A stretch of 64,000 nucleotides of DNA from an uncultured bacterium (GTDB lineage Bacteria > Cyanobacteriota > Vampirovibrionia > Gastranaerophilales > Gastranaerophilaceae), in contig CACYUI010000001.1 of assembly GCA_902777605.1 (NCBI GenBank), positions 1 to 64,000 on the forward strand. The letters run 5' to 3'. The notes under the pieces were generated by a model. It was not told the DNA's origin and made no database searches. It was given only the letters and a program-made list of their open reading frames with translations. Positions within the stretch are counted from its first letter, which is position 1; every line of letters starts with the position of its first letter. Made by a program: the position numbers and the translations under genes. Positions 6,137-15,102 of the stretch are shown here, one piece after another.

Positions 6137-8212
6137 ATGGCAGATGAAATTTCACAAGTACCTCAAACAGGAGTAAATCCTTTATGGCCGATTACGGGTG
6201 CTGCTATAGGTGGTGTAGGTACCGCTTATGCTGTTAATAGGGTTACAAAACCAAAATATGGTTCTTATGAAGAAATCATTAATAAAATGGCCCCTGATAC
6301 TTTTGAAAGTACAGTAAAAGATGCTGCAGAAGGTGACAAAGCTTTGCTAGAAAAAGTAAGACAAATTCGTAATGCAAGAGCTGAAGTTACAAAGACTGTT
6401 AATGATGAAATCAACGCATTAAAAACACCGGGTGCCTCTACAGAACTTCCTGAAAATCATCAAGCTTTAGCAGACTTAAAAGCTGCAAATGAAAAATTGG
6501 AAGCTAAGAAAAATGCAATAATTGAATCTAAGCTTGCAAATATAACTCCTGAACAACAAGCACATCTTGAAGATTTGAAGAAAAGACAAGCAAGTATTTA
6601 TAAACCAAGAAAAGCTGCAGTAGATAAAATCAATGCCGAATTACCAAAATTCGCAGAAGAATTAAAAGCTCTTGAGGCAAGACGACAAGCAATAAATGCT
6701 GAATTCGCAAATTTTGTAGAACAACAAAAACTAAACTCTGCAGAAGCAAAGTTAGCATTTGAAAAAGCAAAAGGTAAAAATGCAAATAAAGGTGTAATTT
6801 TAAATAGTTCAAAGCAAATAAAGAACTTCTCCAAACCTGTACAAGAAAAATTTGAACAATTAGCGGCATCTCTTAAAGCTCTTGAAAAAGAAGAAGTTGC
6901 TATTCAAGAAAGAATTGCCAACTTAGCAAACAACGAAGTTTTAGGATTTGGTAAAGATGCAGAAGCTAAGAAGCAATTTGTAAAAGAAATGCAAGAGGCA
7001 GTGGGTAATACAGTTGCAAGAGAAGAAGCAAAAATCCCTGTAGAAGTGAGCAAAGAGCTTGCTGAAAGACAAGCAAATGTTGAAAAGGTAACCACAAGTG
7101 TTGCTGAAAAATACAACAGTGCAGTTGAATCTTATATGACTAAGAAGGCAGGTATTCTTACAGAAATCCAGTTTGCTGCAGAAAACAATGACAAAAAAGC
7201 AATGGAAGCAGCTATCGCAAAATTAACAAAAGATGAACAAAAAATTGTTAACAAATATATCGATAAAAACGGTAAGATTTCCGCTTCTAATGTAGAGAAA
7301 GCAGCAAATGAAATTACAAGCCGTATAGATAACAAATTTACGGCAATGGTTGTCAAAAACCAAGAAAAACAAAGCTTGGAAGAAGCTAAGAAACTGGATG
7401 CTATTTATGAAAAAATACAAACTGCATTCAATAAAAAAGACCAAAAAGCAGTTAATGAAGCTTTCAATGAGCTAAGAGCTGCAAATCCTGAATATGCTGC
7501 AAAATTAGAAGAATTATATGTTAAAAACCAAAGTGCTGAGGGCTTAAAAGCGGCAATAACAGAAGTAAAAGCAGACCAAGCTAAGAAATTGGCAGATTTC
7601 AAAAAAGCAGTTGCTGATATTGATGCTCTAAAAGCCGAAGTTGAACAAATTGGCGGAAAAGGTGCAAGACTTGCAACAGTAGATGGAGCTGTCAGAGTTG
7701 TTGATGCTGAAGGAAATGTTGTTACAAGTGTTACAAGAAAACTTACAAAAGAACAATCAAGAAATCTTCGCACTAGGGTAAGTGTTCCTGAATTTGGAAA
7801 GCTAAAAGCTCTCAACGAAAGAATCGCAGAATTGTCTAACTCTGGTGCTTCAAGAGAAGAAATCGCAGCTGCCCTTCAAGAAAGCGAATATGCAGAAGAA
7901 CTTAAGGCTGTAAAAGAAGCAGAAACTAGAGTTGCAGAAGCAAAAGCTAAGTTACCAAAAGCAGAAGCTCTTACTGATCAACAAGCTTTAGAAAAATGGT
8001 TAAAAGACAAAGGCGTTACTTCAAAAGAAGAATATATCAACAAACAAGTTGAAGAAAAATCAAAAGGTTTGATGGATGAAGTAAAAACTCTGTTCGAAAG
8101 AAAACACGGTTTTGAAGGTAATTTCAAGACAAAAGCAACTATCGCAGCATTAACCGGAGCAGTTGTTCTTGGCGGTATCTTCAAAGCACTTGCTCCAAAA
8201 CATGAGGGGTAA
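6137..8212 (+). CDS. Long coiled-coil protein with hydrophobic ends, function unknown
   Basis: A 691-residue protein of unknown function. A Gly/Ala-rich hydrophobic stretch (PITGAAIGGVGTAYAV) lies near residues 18-34 and another (TIAALTGAVVLGGIFKAL) near 668-685. Between them, residues of about 50-660 are dominated by Ala, Lys, Glu and Gln in heptad-like patterns (for example EAKKLDAIYEKIQTAF), so a long alpha-helical coiled coil is likely. There is no cleavable signal peptide and no Cys. An AGGAG Shine-Dalgarno precedes the ATG and a strong hairpin follows at 8291. It could be a rod anchored at both ends to membrane, or a scaffold. The region upstream is full of repeats and one box-regulated promoter. 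Confidence 0.8.
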   Translation: MADEISQVPQTGVNPLWPITGAAIGGVGTAYAVNRVTKPKYGSYEEIINKMAPDTFESTVKDAAEGDKALLEKVRQIRNARAEVTKTVNDEINALKTPGASTELPENHQALADLKAANEKLEAKKNAIIESKLANITPEQQAHLEDLKKRQASIYKPRKAAVDKINAELPKFAEELKALEARRQAINAEFANFVEQQKLNSAEAKLAFEKAKGKNANKGVILNSSKQIKNFSKPVQEKFEQLAASLKALEKEEVAIQERIANLANNEVLGFGKDAEAKKQFVKEMQEAVGNTVAREEAKIPVEVSKELAERQANVEKVTTSVAEKYNSAVESYMTKKAGILTEIQFAAENNDKKAMEAAIAKLTKDEQKIVNKYIDKNGKISASNVEKAANEITSRIDNKFTAMVVKNQEKQSLEEAKKLDAIYEKIQTAFNKKDQKAVNEAFNELRAANPEYAAKLEELYVKNQSAEGLKAAITEVKADQAKKLADFKKAVADIDALKAEVEQIGGKGARLATVDGAVRVVDAEGNVVTSVTRKLTKEQSRNLRTRVSVPEFGKLKALNERIAELSNSGASREEIAAALQESEYAEELKAVKEAETRVAEAKAKLPKAEALTDQQALEKWLKDKGVTSKEEYINKQVEEKSKGLMDEVKTLFERKHGFEGNFKTKATIAALTGAVVLGGIFKALAPKHEG

Positions 8213-8290
8213 GGTAGTGGTAAAGGGGTAAGCATCCCATCCCGAAACAAGTTAAAAACAACCCGAATTACTCGGATATTTTACAAACAA

Positions 8291-8322
8291 CAGGCGGTGG
8301 ATTTTTCCACCGCCTGATTGTT
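8291..8322 (+). terminator. Terminator-like hairpin after the coiled-coil gene
   Basis: Perfect 10-bp stem CAGGCGGTGG/CCACCGCCTG (8291-8300 and 8307-8316) with a 6-nt loop, followed by ATTGTTATATATTT; strong stem, only moderate U-tract. Confidence 0.65.
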
Positions 8323-8346
8323 ATATATTTAATAAAAAAGTTATGA

Positions 8347-8479
8347 CGATTCTTCACTAGCGTTCAGAATGACGGTTGGGTTTATGATATGTTTTTCAAT
8401 TGAATATAAATTCAATATAAAACAAACCCTGCAAATATCGTCATTCTGAGGGGAATAACCACTTACCCCCGAAGAATCG
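8347..8479. repeat. Inverted-repeat element (about 133 bp) with internal palindrome
   Basis: The left arm (8347-8374) carries CGATTCTTC and CAGAATGACG; the right arm (8439-8479) carries CGTCATTCTG and GAAGAATCG. These arms are interrupted inverted repeats. Between them is a perfect palindrome ATTGAAT-ATAA-ATTCAAT (8399-8416). The right arm is expanded by an insert resembling the GGGTAA palindrome at 5967. It looks like a small non-autonomous intergenic element; no ORF inside. Confidence 0.6.
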
Positions 8480-8486
8480 CCATTAC

Positions 8487-9725
8487 TTATAAAGCGTCTA
8501 CATAAGCCCGAATATCTTCTTCGCTATTCATCTCTGTTGCAGCCACAAGAATATGTTTGTCATCAAGCTTAATACCGCCTAATATATTTGCACCCTTAAG
8601 TTTTGCTAAAAATTCATCTGCATTAGCAACTTCAATCACAAACTCGTTAAAGAAATTCTTATTTAAAGTCTTGATTCCTTTTTCTGCAAGTAAACTAGAA
8701 AGCATATGAGCATTATTAAATGACATTATACCAACTTCTCTGAATCCTTTTTCACCCATCAAGCTCAAATACAAAGTTGCTGAAAGTGCAATCAAAGATT
8801 GGTTTGAGCAAATATTACTTGTCGCTTTTTCTCTTTTAATATGTTGTTCTCTTGTTTGAATAGTGAGTGTAAAAGCTTGTTCTCCGTCTGCATCGACCGT
8901 TCTTCCGACCAGTCTGCCCGGAATTTGGCGCATATATGCTTCCTTACAAGCCATATATCCGGCATGAGGCCCGCCAAAATTTGTTGCAATACCGAGCGGC
9001 TGAATATCACCAACCACAATATCAGCTTCCACAGGCGGTTTAATAACAGAAAGCGCCGAAAGATTGGCACAAACTATAAATGTAGTATCAGGCTTACTTA
9101 ACATAGTTATTTCGCCATAATAATCAGGATATTGAACCAACACACAACAATACTCTGATGTGTTTTCAGGAATTTCATCAAACCATTCAACTTCAATCCC
9201 TTGCGCCCAAGTATATGTTTTAATAACCTCTTTGTATTCAGGGTTAAGTTTATTCGAAACAAGCGCTTTATTCTTTTTACCTTTCGCAATTCTATGAGAC
9301 ATAAGAACTGCCTCCGCACAAGCCGAACCGCCATCATACATTGAAGCATTAGCTATATCCATCCCTGTAAGTCTGGAAATCATCGTTTGATATTCATAAA
9401 TTATTTGCAATGTACCTTGCGATATTTCAGGCTGATATGGTGTGTATGCTGTCAAGAACTCAAATCTTCCTGCTACATAATTAACCCCTGCCGGAATAAA
9501 TTTGTTATACACTCCGCCGCCTAAAAAACTGATATACTCGGTATTGTTTTTATGAGCAAGCGCCTTAATCCTTTTTTGCGTTTCCATTTCGCTTAAGGGA
9601 TTTTTCATTTTAAAATCATTAAACTTAACAGGAATTTGCTTAAATAAATCCTCTACAGAGCTGTAGCCAATTTCTCTAAGCATATTTTGTCTTGTTTCAT
9701 CTGTATGTGCAATAAAATTTTTCAT
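8487..9725 (-). CDS. gcvPA: Glycine dehydrogenase (decarboxylating) subunit 1, GcvPA
   Basis: The N-terminal half of the split PLP-dependent glycine decarboxylase (P protein) of the glycine cleavage system; it forms a heterotetramer with GcvPB, which carries the PLP lysine. At 412 residues it is slightly shorter than the usual 440. Family landmarks include IAHTDETRQNMLREIG at the start, SFLGGGVYNKFIPAGVNY, YQPEISQGTLQIIYEYQ and GGSACAEAVLMS. It is the last gene of gcvT-gcvH-gcvPA and overlaps gcvH by 1 bp. gcvPB, usually next, is absent: the following DNA is a repeat element. Confidence 0.95.
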   Translation of the reverse strand: MKNFIAHTDETRQNMLREIGYSSVEDLFKQIPVKFNDFKMKNPLSEMETQKRIKALAHKNNTEYISFLGGGVYNKFIPAGVNYVAGRFEFLTAYTPYQPEISQGTLQIIYEYQTMISRLTGMDIANASMYDGGSACAEAVLMSHRIAKGKKNKALVSNKLNPEYKEVIKTYTWAQGIEVEWFDEIPENTSEYCCVLVQYPDYYGEITMLSKPDTTFIVCANLSALSVIKPPVEADIVVGDIQPLGIATNFGGPHAGYMACKEAYMRQIPGRLVGRTVDADGEQAFTLTIQTREQHIKREKATSNICSNQSLIALSATLYLSLMGEKGFREVGIMSFNNAHMLSSLLAEKGIKTLNKNFFNEFVIEVANADEFLAKLKGANILGGIKLDDKHILVAATEMNSEEDIRAYVDAL

Positions 9726-10099
9726 TATTCTACTTCTTCTTTATAATCTGAGTAATCTAAAAGATCTGCAAATTCAACTTGATCTGCTTTTGATTCAATT
9801 TTGATAAACCATTTATTTTCGTATGATTCATCATTTAAAAGTTCCGGGCTGTCAACGATTTCTTCGTTAATTTCTACAACTTTACCTGAAATTGGCATAT
9901 AGATTTCAGATGCTGCCTTAACTGATTCTATAGTTGCAAAAACTTCGTTTTTACCAAACTCTGAGTCTACTTCCGGCAACTCTACAAACACGATATCACC
10001 AAGCTGCTCAATAGCGTAATCCGTAATACCTATTTCATACTTGCCGCCTTTTTCAACAACATATTCGTGAGTTTTGGTACATAACATGTTTTCTTCCAT
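9725..10099 (-). CDS. gcvH: Glycine cleavage system H protein
   Basis: The lipoyl carrier that shuttles the aminomethyl group between the P, T and L proteins. The lipoylation lysine is Lys61 in ESVKAASE, and the flanking lipoyl-domain strands (GDIVFVELPEV, YMPISGKVVEIN) are intact. At 124 residues it is a normal length. I chose the ATG at 10099 rather than the TTG at 10102, because the AGGAG Shine-Dalgarno is then 8 nt away. It lies 27 bp after gcvT and its stop overlaps the gcvPA start, so the three are co-transcribed and coupled. Confidence 0.95.
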   Translation of the reverse strand: MEENMLCTKTHEYVVEKGGKYEIGITDYAIEQLGDIVFVELPEVDSEFGKNEVFATIESVKAASEIYMPISGKVVEINEEIVDSPELLNDESYENKWFIKIESKADQVEFADLLDYSDYKEEVE

Positions 10100-10126
10100 C
10101 AATTGTTCTCCTTTATAAAATTTATT

Positions 10127-11224
10127 CTATACTTTATTTCTTTTTTGTACAAACGGTAGTTTAACTATTTCGGCATCATGGAGTTTTTCTCTTATCATAA
10201 TTTGAATTTTAGCACCCGTTGTTAATTTATCCGATGACTTAATATATGCTAAACCAATATTTTCACCTCTTACGGGTGAAACTCCGCCAGAAGTCACAAC
10301 ACCTATTTTTTCACCATCTGCATATACCTCATATTCGTGTCTTGCAATAGATTTGTCAAGCATTCTAAAACCGATTAGTTTTTTATCAACTCCGTTTTGA
10401 AGCTGATTCATTATAACATCTTTGCCGTTATAATCTTCAGTCTTTGTCTTAGAAACTGACCAAGAAAGTCCTGCCTCAATTGGTGTAGTATTTTCGTCCA
10501 AATCATTTCCGTACAAGTGTAGAGCCGCTTCTAATCTCAAAGTATCTCTTGCACCAAGTCCAATCGGCATAACCCCAAATGGTTTACCATATTCAAGAAG
10601 CTTATCCCAAACAAATTCGGCATTCTGATTTTTTACCATAATTTCGGCACCGTCTTCACCTGTATATCCCGTTCTTGAAACCCAAACATCAATCCCAAGC
10701 AGGCTATCTTTCTTTATTGAGAAAAATTTCGGCAAATCTTTAAGCCCCATGCTGCATAGCAATTCGCAGGCTTTCGGACCTTGTACAGCAATAAGTGAGT
10801 ATTTGTGAGAAATATTATCAATTTCAACATCAAAACCTGTTTGATTTAGCGTCATCCAGTTCAAGTCTTCGTCAACACGAGAGGCGTTAGCAATAATAAA
10901 GTATTTTTCATCTTCAAGTTTATAAATAATTAAATCGTCAACAAGTCCGCCTTTTTTATTGGTAAGCTGGCAATAAACAGCCTTTCCGTCAGTAAGTTTT
11001 GCAATATCTTGAGGTACAAGCTTGTTAAGAAAAGCAAGCGAATCTTTTCCATATACTAATAGTTCGCCCATATGTGAAACATCAAAAAGCCCGACATTCT
11101 CACGCACATTTTTGTGCTCTTCAATAATAGATGTATACTGAACAGGCATATCCCAACCCGCAAAATCAACCATTCTTGCTCCGAGTTGAACATGTTTATC
11201 ATGTAAAAAAGTTTGTTTAGTCAT
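10127..11224 (-). CDS. gcvT: Aminomethyltransferase (glycine cleavage T protein)
   Basis: Transfers the aminomethyl carbon from lipoyl-GcvH to tetrahydrofolate, giving methylene-THF and ammonia. Family motifs include MVDFAGWDMPVQY, VGLFDVSHMGEL, YSLIAVQGPKA, SRTGYTGEDGAEI, IGLGARDTLRLEA and the C-terminal barrel with IGVVTSGGVSPVRGENIGLAYI. About 365 residues. The ATG at 11224 sits after an AGGTGAGGG ribosome binding site; a GTG at 11233 would lie inside that site. First gene of the gcv operon; its 113-bp upstream gap is mostly the flagellin terminator and shows no glycine riboswitch. Confidence 0.95.
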   Translation of the reverse strand: MTKQTFLHDKHVQLGARMVDFAGWDMPVQYTSIIEEHKNVRENVGLFDVSHMGELLVYGKDSLAFLNKLVPQDIAKLTDGKAVYCQLTNKKGGLVDDLIIYKLEDEKYFIIANASRVDEDLNWMTLNQTGFDVEIDNISHKYSLIAVQGPKACELLCSMGLKDLPKFFSIKKDSLLGIDVWVSRTGYTGEDGAEIMVKNQNAEFVWDKLLEYGKPFGVMPIGLGARDTLRLEAALHLYGNDLDENTTPIEAGLSWSVSKTKTEDYNGKDVIMNQLQNGVDKKLIGFRMLDKSIARHEYEVYADGEKIGVVTSGGVSPVRGENIGLAYIKSSDKLTTGAKIQIMIREKLHDAEIVKLPFVQKRNKV

Positions 11225-11297
11225 ATCCCTCACCTCTTTATCTTATTTTCTTAATAAATGCAAGTTATGTCAAGAAAAATTTAACAATACATAACAA

Positions 11298-11323
11298 GAA
11301 GCCCCCGCATACGCGGGGGCTTC
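11298..11323 (-). terminator. Hairpin after the flagellin gene
   Basis: Perfect 11-bp GC-rich stem GAAGCCCCCGC/GCGGGGGCTTC with a 4-nt loop, 14 bp beyond the flagellin stop. On the minus strand TTGTTATG follows, a poor U-tract, but the stem is very strong. Confidence 0.75.
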
Positions 11324-11337
11324 AATCAAATATTTCA

Positions 11338-12408
11338 TTATATTAAGTTCAATGCAATACTTGGAGTTTGGTTTGCTGTAGATAACAGAGTTGCTGATGA
11401 TTGTTGCAGAATTTGGTATTTGATATAATTTGAAGATTCTGAAGCAACATCTGCATCCTTTATTGAAGAGTTTGCTGATACGATGTTTTCCTTTTGAACT
11501 CCTATTGCATCAACAGCTGATGTTACACGGTTCATATACGCACCGATAAGAGCACGCCTATCTGATACATTTTCTATAGCATCGTCAATAAAGTACAAAA
11601 ATTCACGAGCAGTCGCATCATCTGTATAAACAGCATCACAGATAGCTGTAATACAGTAGTTAATCTTCTTAGCACTTCCATCATCATCCGGATCGTATGT
11701 TTTATTATCTATTGCTTCTAAATTGCTATAGTCATAGTATTTCCCATTTGGAAGTTGTTGTGGGTCTCCAGTAATTCTTGCTTTAAGAGCAAGTGTAGAC
11801 TCATTAGTGTTAGTTCTTTCATACCAAGAGGTAAGCCCTTTAGAATCTTCGTTATTTGTAATAAATAATGCTGTACATTTTGCGGACTCAAAAATTGATG
11901 AATCCAAGTTTATAATATTTGGTTTTCCTGCATTGTTACTTACTTGAAGATTTATACCGTTACCAGAAGTTGCAGCAATACTTGTTCCATCTAATAGCTT
12001 AATACCGTTAAAGTCAATAACGGAACATAGACGATTGATTTCTAACATTCTTTGTTCAACTTCTGTTCTGATTGCCTGCATAGAAGAAGTACCATATGTA
12101 CCGTTAGCGGCTTGTTCGGTTAAGTCTCTGATACGCTGAAGATAATCACCAACAATGTCTAATACTCCTTCTGCGGTATCCAAAAGAGACATACCCATTG
12201 TTGCGTTTGATTCAGCTACATCATATCCTGAAATTTGTGCTTCCATTAATGTTGATACTGCTGAACCTGCTGCATCATCAGCACCTGAGTTAATTCTGTA
12301 GCCTGTTGATAATCTTTCCATTGCTTTGTTCATGCCAGATGTAGCACGCGATAAGTTTCTTTGCGCAGTTAATGACGCAAGGTTTGTGTTGACTGTGATT
12401 GAAGCCAT
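11338..12408 (-). CDS. Flagellin
   Basis: A 356-residue flagellar filament subunit. The conserved N-terminal D0/D1 helices are clear (ITVNTNLASLTAQRNLSRA, RLSTGYRINSGADDAAGSA, MSLLDTAEGVLDIVGDYLQR) and the C-terminal D1/D0 helix reads IGAYMNRVTSAVD to QQSSATLLSTANQTPSIAL. The central variable domain is short. The start is the ATG at 12408 with AAAGGAAA upstream; an in-frame upstream start would add an unrelated basic stretch. No other flagellar gene lies in the window. Two stem-loops occupy the 5' leader (12432-12450 and 12463-12486). Confidence 0.93.
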   Translation of the reverse strand: MASITVNTNLASLTAQRNLSRATSGMNKAMERLSTGYRINSGADDAAGSAVSTLMEAQISGYDVAESNATMGMSLLDTAEGVLDIVGDYLQRIRDLTEQAANGTYGTSSMQAIRTEVEQRMLEINRLCSVIDFNGIKLLDGTSIAATSGNGINLQVSNNAGKPNIINLDSSIFESAKCTALFITNNEDSKGLTSWYERTNTNESTLALKARITGDPQQLPNGKYYDYSNLEAIDNKTYDPDDDGSAKKINYCITAICDAVYTDDATAREFLYFIDDAIENVSDRRALIGAYMNRVTSAVDAIGVQKENIVSANSSIKDADVASESSNYIKYQILQQSSATLLSTANQTPSIALNLI

Positions 12409-12431
12409 AATCGATTTCCTTTCTTTTTTTA

Positions 12432-12486
12432 CTGCAATTTCCATTTGCAGCACTACTGATTAGATCTGTGCAATTATGCACAAATC
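12432..12486 (-). promoter_or_regulatory. Two stem-loops in the flagellin 5' leader
   Basis: CTGCAA-N7-TTGCAG (12432-12450) lies just upstream of the Shine-Dalgarno. A longer inverted repeat, AGAT-C-TGTGCA-ATTA-TGCACA-A-ATCT (12463-12486, one mismatch), lies upstream of it. They could affect mRNA stability or translation, or the second could be an operator. No sigma28-type promoter was found. Confidence 0.45.
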
Positions 12487-12632
12487 TTGGGGTGTGGGGA
12501 GCAAATGTATATCTTCACTCTTTCCTTTACTCCTAACATATTAAATGTATTTTGTTATTTTTTTAATTAGAGCATGGTTAGATTTTTCTATAACTAAAGT
12601 TTGATTAAGTTAATGACTTGCTTTATTTTTTT

Positions 12633-12641
12633 TGATAAAAT
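12633..12641 (+). promoter_or_regulatory. Extended -10 promoter of the TPR-lipoprotein-ispF operon
   Basis: TG-A-TAAAAT (12633-12641), 20 bp before the ATG at 12661. The same TGATAAAAT occurs at 34717 before the degenerate kinase gene. No clear -35. Confidence 0.5.
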
Positions 12642-12660
12642 ATGGATGAGGGCTAAAAAA

Positions 12661-14667
12661 ATGAATAAAAAATTATATGTATCGTTATTGGGAATAGCAC
12701 TTTTGCTTTCCGGTATTCAAGCAGAAGCAAAGATGACAAAAGAGGCTCATGCTCTTTATCAGCAGGCATGCAGTTTTGAATACAAAGGTGATTATAATAG
12801 AGCTATTGGGATAATTCAGCAGGCAATCAATATGAATGGTGATGATGCCATGCTTTATACTAAGATAGCAGGTTTATATGCTGATACCGGAAAATATGAA
12901 GAAGCCCTCGGAGCATACAAGAAAGCTGTTAAACTCAGACCTAATGATGCTTTTATATATATCAGCATCGGTAATATTTTGCAAACAATGGGTGATTATG
13001 AAAATGCATACAACTCTTTTGCACAAGCTCAACAAATTTATCCTGAGTACAAATATAACTATTTAAACTTGGGTAACATCGAATATATAAGAAAAAATTA
13101 TAAAAATGCGATAGAAAACTATACAACATTTTTGAGCGCATACCCTGAACATATGGAAGCAAATGAAAACCTTGCAAATGTTTATTATGCTTCAGGTCAA
13201 TCAGAAAAAGCTTGCGATATTTATGCCGATGTTTATAAAAAGTATCCGACAGCTTTTAAAGAATACAAGAATTATGGCATGGCCTTATATGATTCAAAAC
13301 AGTACTATGCCTCAATTGATATTCTTACAAAAGCACTGCAAGAAAATAATGATAATGAAGCTATTATGGCCAAATTAGCACTAGCGTACCAGAATACCGG
13401 AAACAACGAAAAATCGTTAGAGTTTTTCCAAAAAACTTTTGAATTAAACCCTAATCTTACCGTATTGAAATTTGATTATGCGAACCTTTTGGGTAATATG
13501 GGCAAAAATGAAGAAGCTATTAATTTGTATAAGGAGTACATAGAGGCATTTCCTAATGATGCTAATGCATACAAGAATTTAGGTATCGTATACAGAAACA
13601 TAAATGAAAACAGTTTGGCATTATTTAATTTAGAAAAAGCTTACTCAAAAGACCCATCTGATATAGAAACAAAAAAAGAATTGGCTCTTTGTTATCATAA
13701 CAAGCAAGACTATATAAATGCTTTAAAATTCTATAATATGGCACTAAAAGCCGAACCTGACAATTATGAGCTTTTGGCAAACAAAGCTTTAACGATGCAT
13801 GCGATGAATAATTATGTTACAGCAATAGAGTTATATAAACAGATTTTGGATAAACATCCTAATGATAGATTAAAACAAAACCTCGAAGCTGCAACTGTGG
13901 CTTATGCATATGATTTATTAAATAAGCAGGATTACGGTCAATCAATTTTGTATTTTGAAGATGCAATTGAGCTAAATGACAAGGAACCTTCTGCATATTA
14001 CGGATTTGCAAAAGCTAATGAAAAAATGGGATGCATAGAAATTGCTATAGAAAATTACAAAAAAGCAGTTGAGTTAGCGCCTAAAAATGTAGACTATAAA
14101 GCTGCTCTTACTACATTAACGACTTCATCTGAAATAGAAAAAGCAAAAGCAGCAATTACAACACCTGACAAAAACAATAAACAGATTTCTTCAAAAGATG
14201 AAGTTACAGGCTATGATGAATTGATTAAAATCGGGGATGAAGCATACAAAAAGCAAAATTATAATGATGCAATTGATGCTTACACAAAAGCGGTTGTATA
14301 CAAACCTAATGATAAAAATACAATGCTTAAGATTGCAAATCTGTACAAAATAACGGGCAATAACACAAAGGCAATTAGTTTTTATGATAAATTAATATCT
14401 TTAGACAAAGATTGTACAGATGCTTATTTCAATAAGGGCTTAGTACTTGCGACACAAAAGAATTATGATGATGCTATCAAGTGTTTTGAAAGAGTAATAC
14501 AGCTTTCTCCAAATTATCCATATGCGTATTACTCTCTTGGAATGGCTTATGAACAGAAACAAGATACATCGAAAGCTTTGGAATATTACTATCTGTATTC
14601 GGGACTTGAGCAAAACGAACAGATGCTTAACACAGTAAAAGCTAAAATCAAAGCATTGGAAGGATAG
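12661..14667 (+). CDS. Exported TPR-repeat protein
   Basis: A 668-residue protein beginning with a Sec signal peptide (NKKLYVSLLGIALLLSGIQAEA), then an almost unbroken array of tetratricopeptide repeats from about residue 25 to the end, such as YEEALGAYKKAVKLRPNDA and YDDAIKCFERVIQLSPNYP. A short non-TPR linker rich in Lys, Thr and Ser lies around residue 500. TPR arrays bind partner proteins; here the location is periplasmic or envelope. The ATG at 12661 follows GAGGG; a TTG at 12601 would hide the signal peptide. The lipoprotein gene follows 15 bp on. No specific partner can be named. Confidence 0.9.
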   Translation: MNKKLYVSLLGIALLLSGIQAEAKMTKEAHALYQQACSFEYKGDYNRAIGIIQQAINMNGDDAMLYTKIAGLYADTGKYEEALGAYKKAVKLRPNDAFIYISIGNILQTMGDYENAYNSFAQAQQIYPEYKYNYLNLGNIEYIRKNYKNAIENYTTFLSAYPEHMEANENLANVYYASGQSEKACDIYADVYKKYPTAFKEYKNYGMALYDSKQYYASIDILTKALQENNDNEAIMAKLALAYQNTGNNEKSLEFFQKTFELNPNLTVLKFDYANLLGNMGKNEEAINLYKEYIEAFPNDANAYKNLGIVYRNINENSLALFNLEKAYSKDPSDIETKKELALCYHNKQDYINALKFYNMALKAEPDNYELLANKALTMHAMNNYVTAIELYKQILDKHPNDRLKQNLEAATVAYAYDLLNKQDYGQSILYFEDAIELNDKEPSAYYGFAKANEKMGCIEIAIENYKKAVELAPKNVDYKAALTTLTTSSEIEKAKAAITTPDKNNKQISSKDEVTGYDELIKIGDEAYKKQNYNDAIDAYTKAVVYKPNDKNTMLKIANLYKITGNNTKAISFYDKLISLDKDCTDAYFNKGLVLATQKNYDDAIKCFERVIQLSPNYPYAYYSLGMAYEQKQDTSKALEYYYLYSGLEQNEQMLNTVKAKIKALEG

Positions 14668-14682
14668 GAGCAAGCTGGGATT

Positions 14683-15090
14683 TTGAGATTTTTAAAACTT
14701 ATAATATCTTTTTTGTTTGTTTCTTTAATCATCTCATCTTGTACATTTGAAAGAGGGCTTATTCTCTTTAATACAGAGCCCATTAATGAGCAGAATTATT
14801 TGCATGACCAAAAAGTTTTTAGAGAAGGTACAAAAGTTTATTACCTCTTTATTGCACCAAAAAAAATGAAAAATGAATTTATTCGTGTACAGGTTTTCAA
14901 GATGACAGACAAAGCACCATGGGGCGGAAATGAGGTTGTCAGAACAAAAGATTACAGATTAATGAAGGATGAGAGATATTATCATACAAACTATTTTACT
15001 TTTTATGAAAAAGGAAGATATGTAATGCAGGTATTTTCGCATGAAGATTTTCAGCACCCGCTTGCGCTAAACGATTTTTATATAGAATAA
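14683..15090 (+). CDS. Small lipoprotein of unknown function
   Basis: A 135-residue envelope protein. It starts MRFLKLIISFLFVSLIISSC, a lipoprotein signal peptide with the lipobox IISSC and the modified Cys near residue 20. The mature part (about 115 residues) is a mix of beta strands with Tyr, Phe and Lys and no recognised domain. The start is a TTG at 14683; the TAGGAG 12 nt upstream, overlapping the stop of the TPR gene, is the only ribosome binding site. It sits between the exported TPR protein and ispF in one operon; a joint envelope role with the TPR protein is plausible but unproven. Confidence 0.8.
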   Translation: MRFLKLIISFLFVSLIISSCTFERGLILFNTEPINEQNYLHDQKVFREGTKVYYLFIAPKKMKNEFIRVQVFKMTDKAPWGGNEVVRTKDYRLMKDERYYHTNYFTFYEKGRYVMQVFSHEDFQHPLALNDFYIE

Positions 15091-15102
15091 AAGAGGTGAT
15101 AT

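Noticed and set aside
7405-7815. 136-codon minus-strand ORF inside the coiled-coil gene
   Set aside because: A shadow frame caused by the Ala/Lys/Glu-rich codons of the real plus-strand gene.
11225-11337. Glycine riboswitch upstream of gcvT
   Set aside because: The gap is only about 110 bp, mostly occupied by the flagellin terminator, and shows no tandem aptamer pattern.
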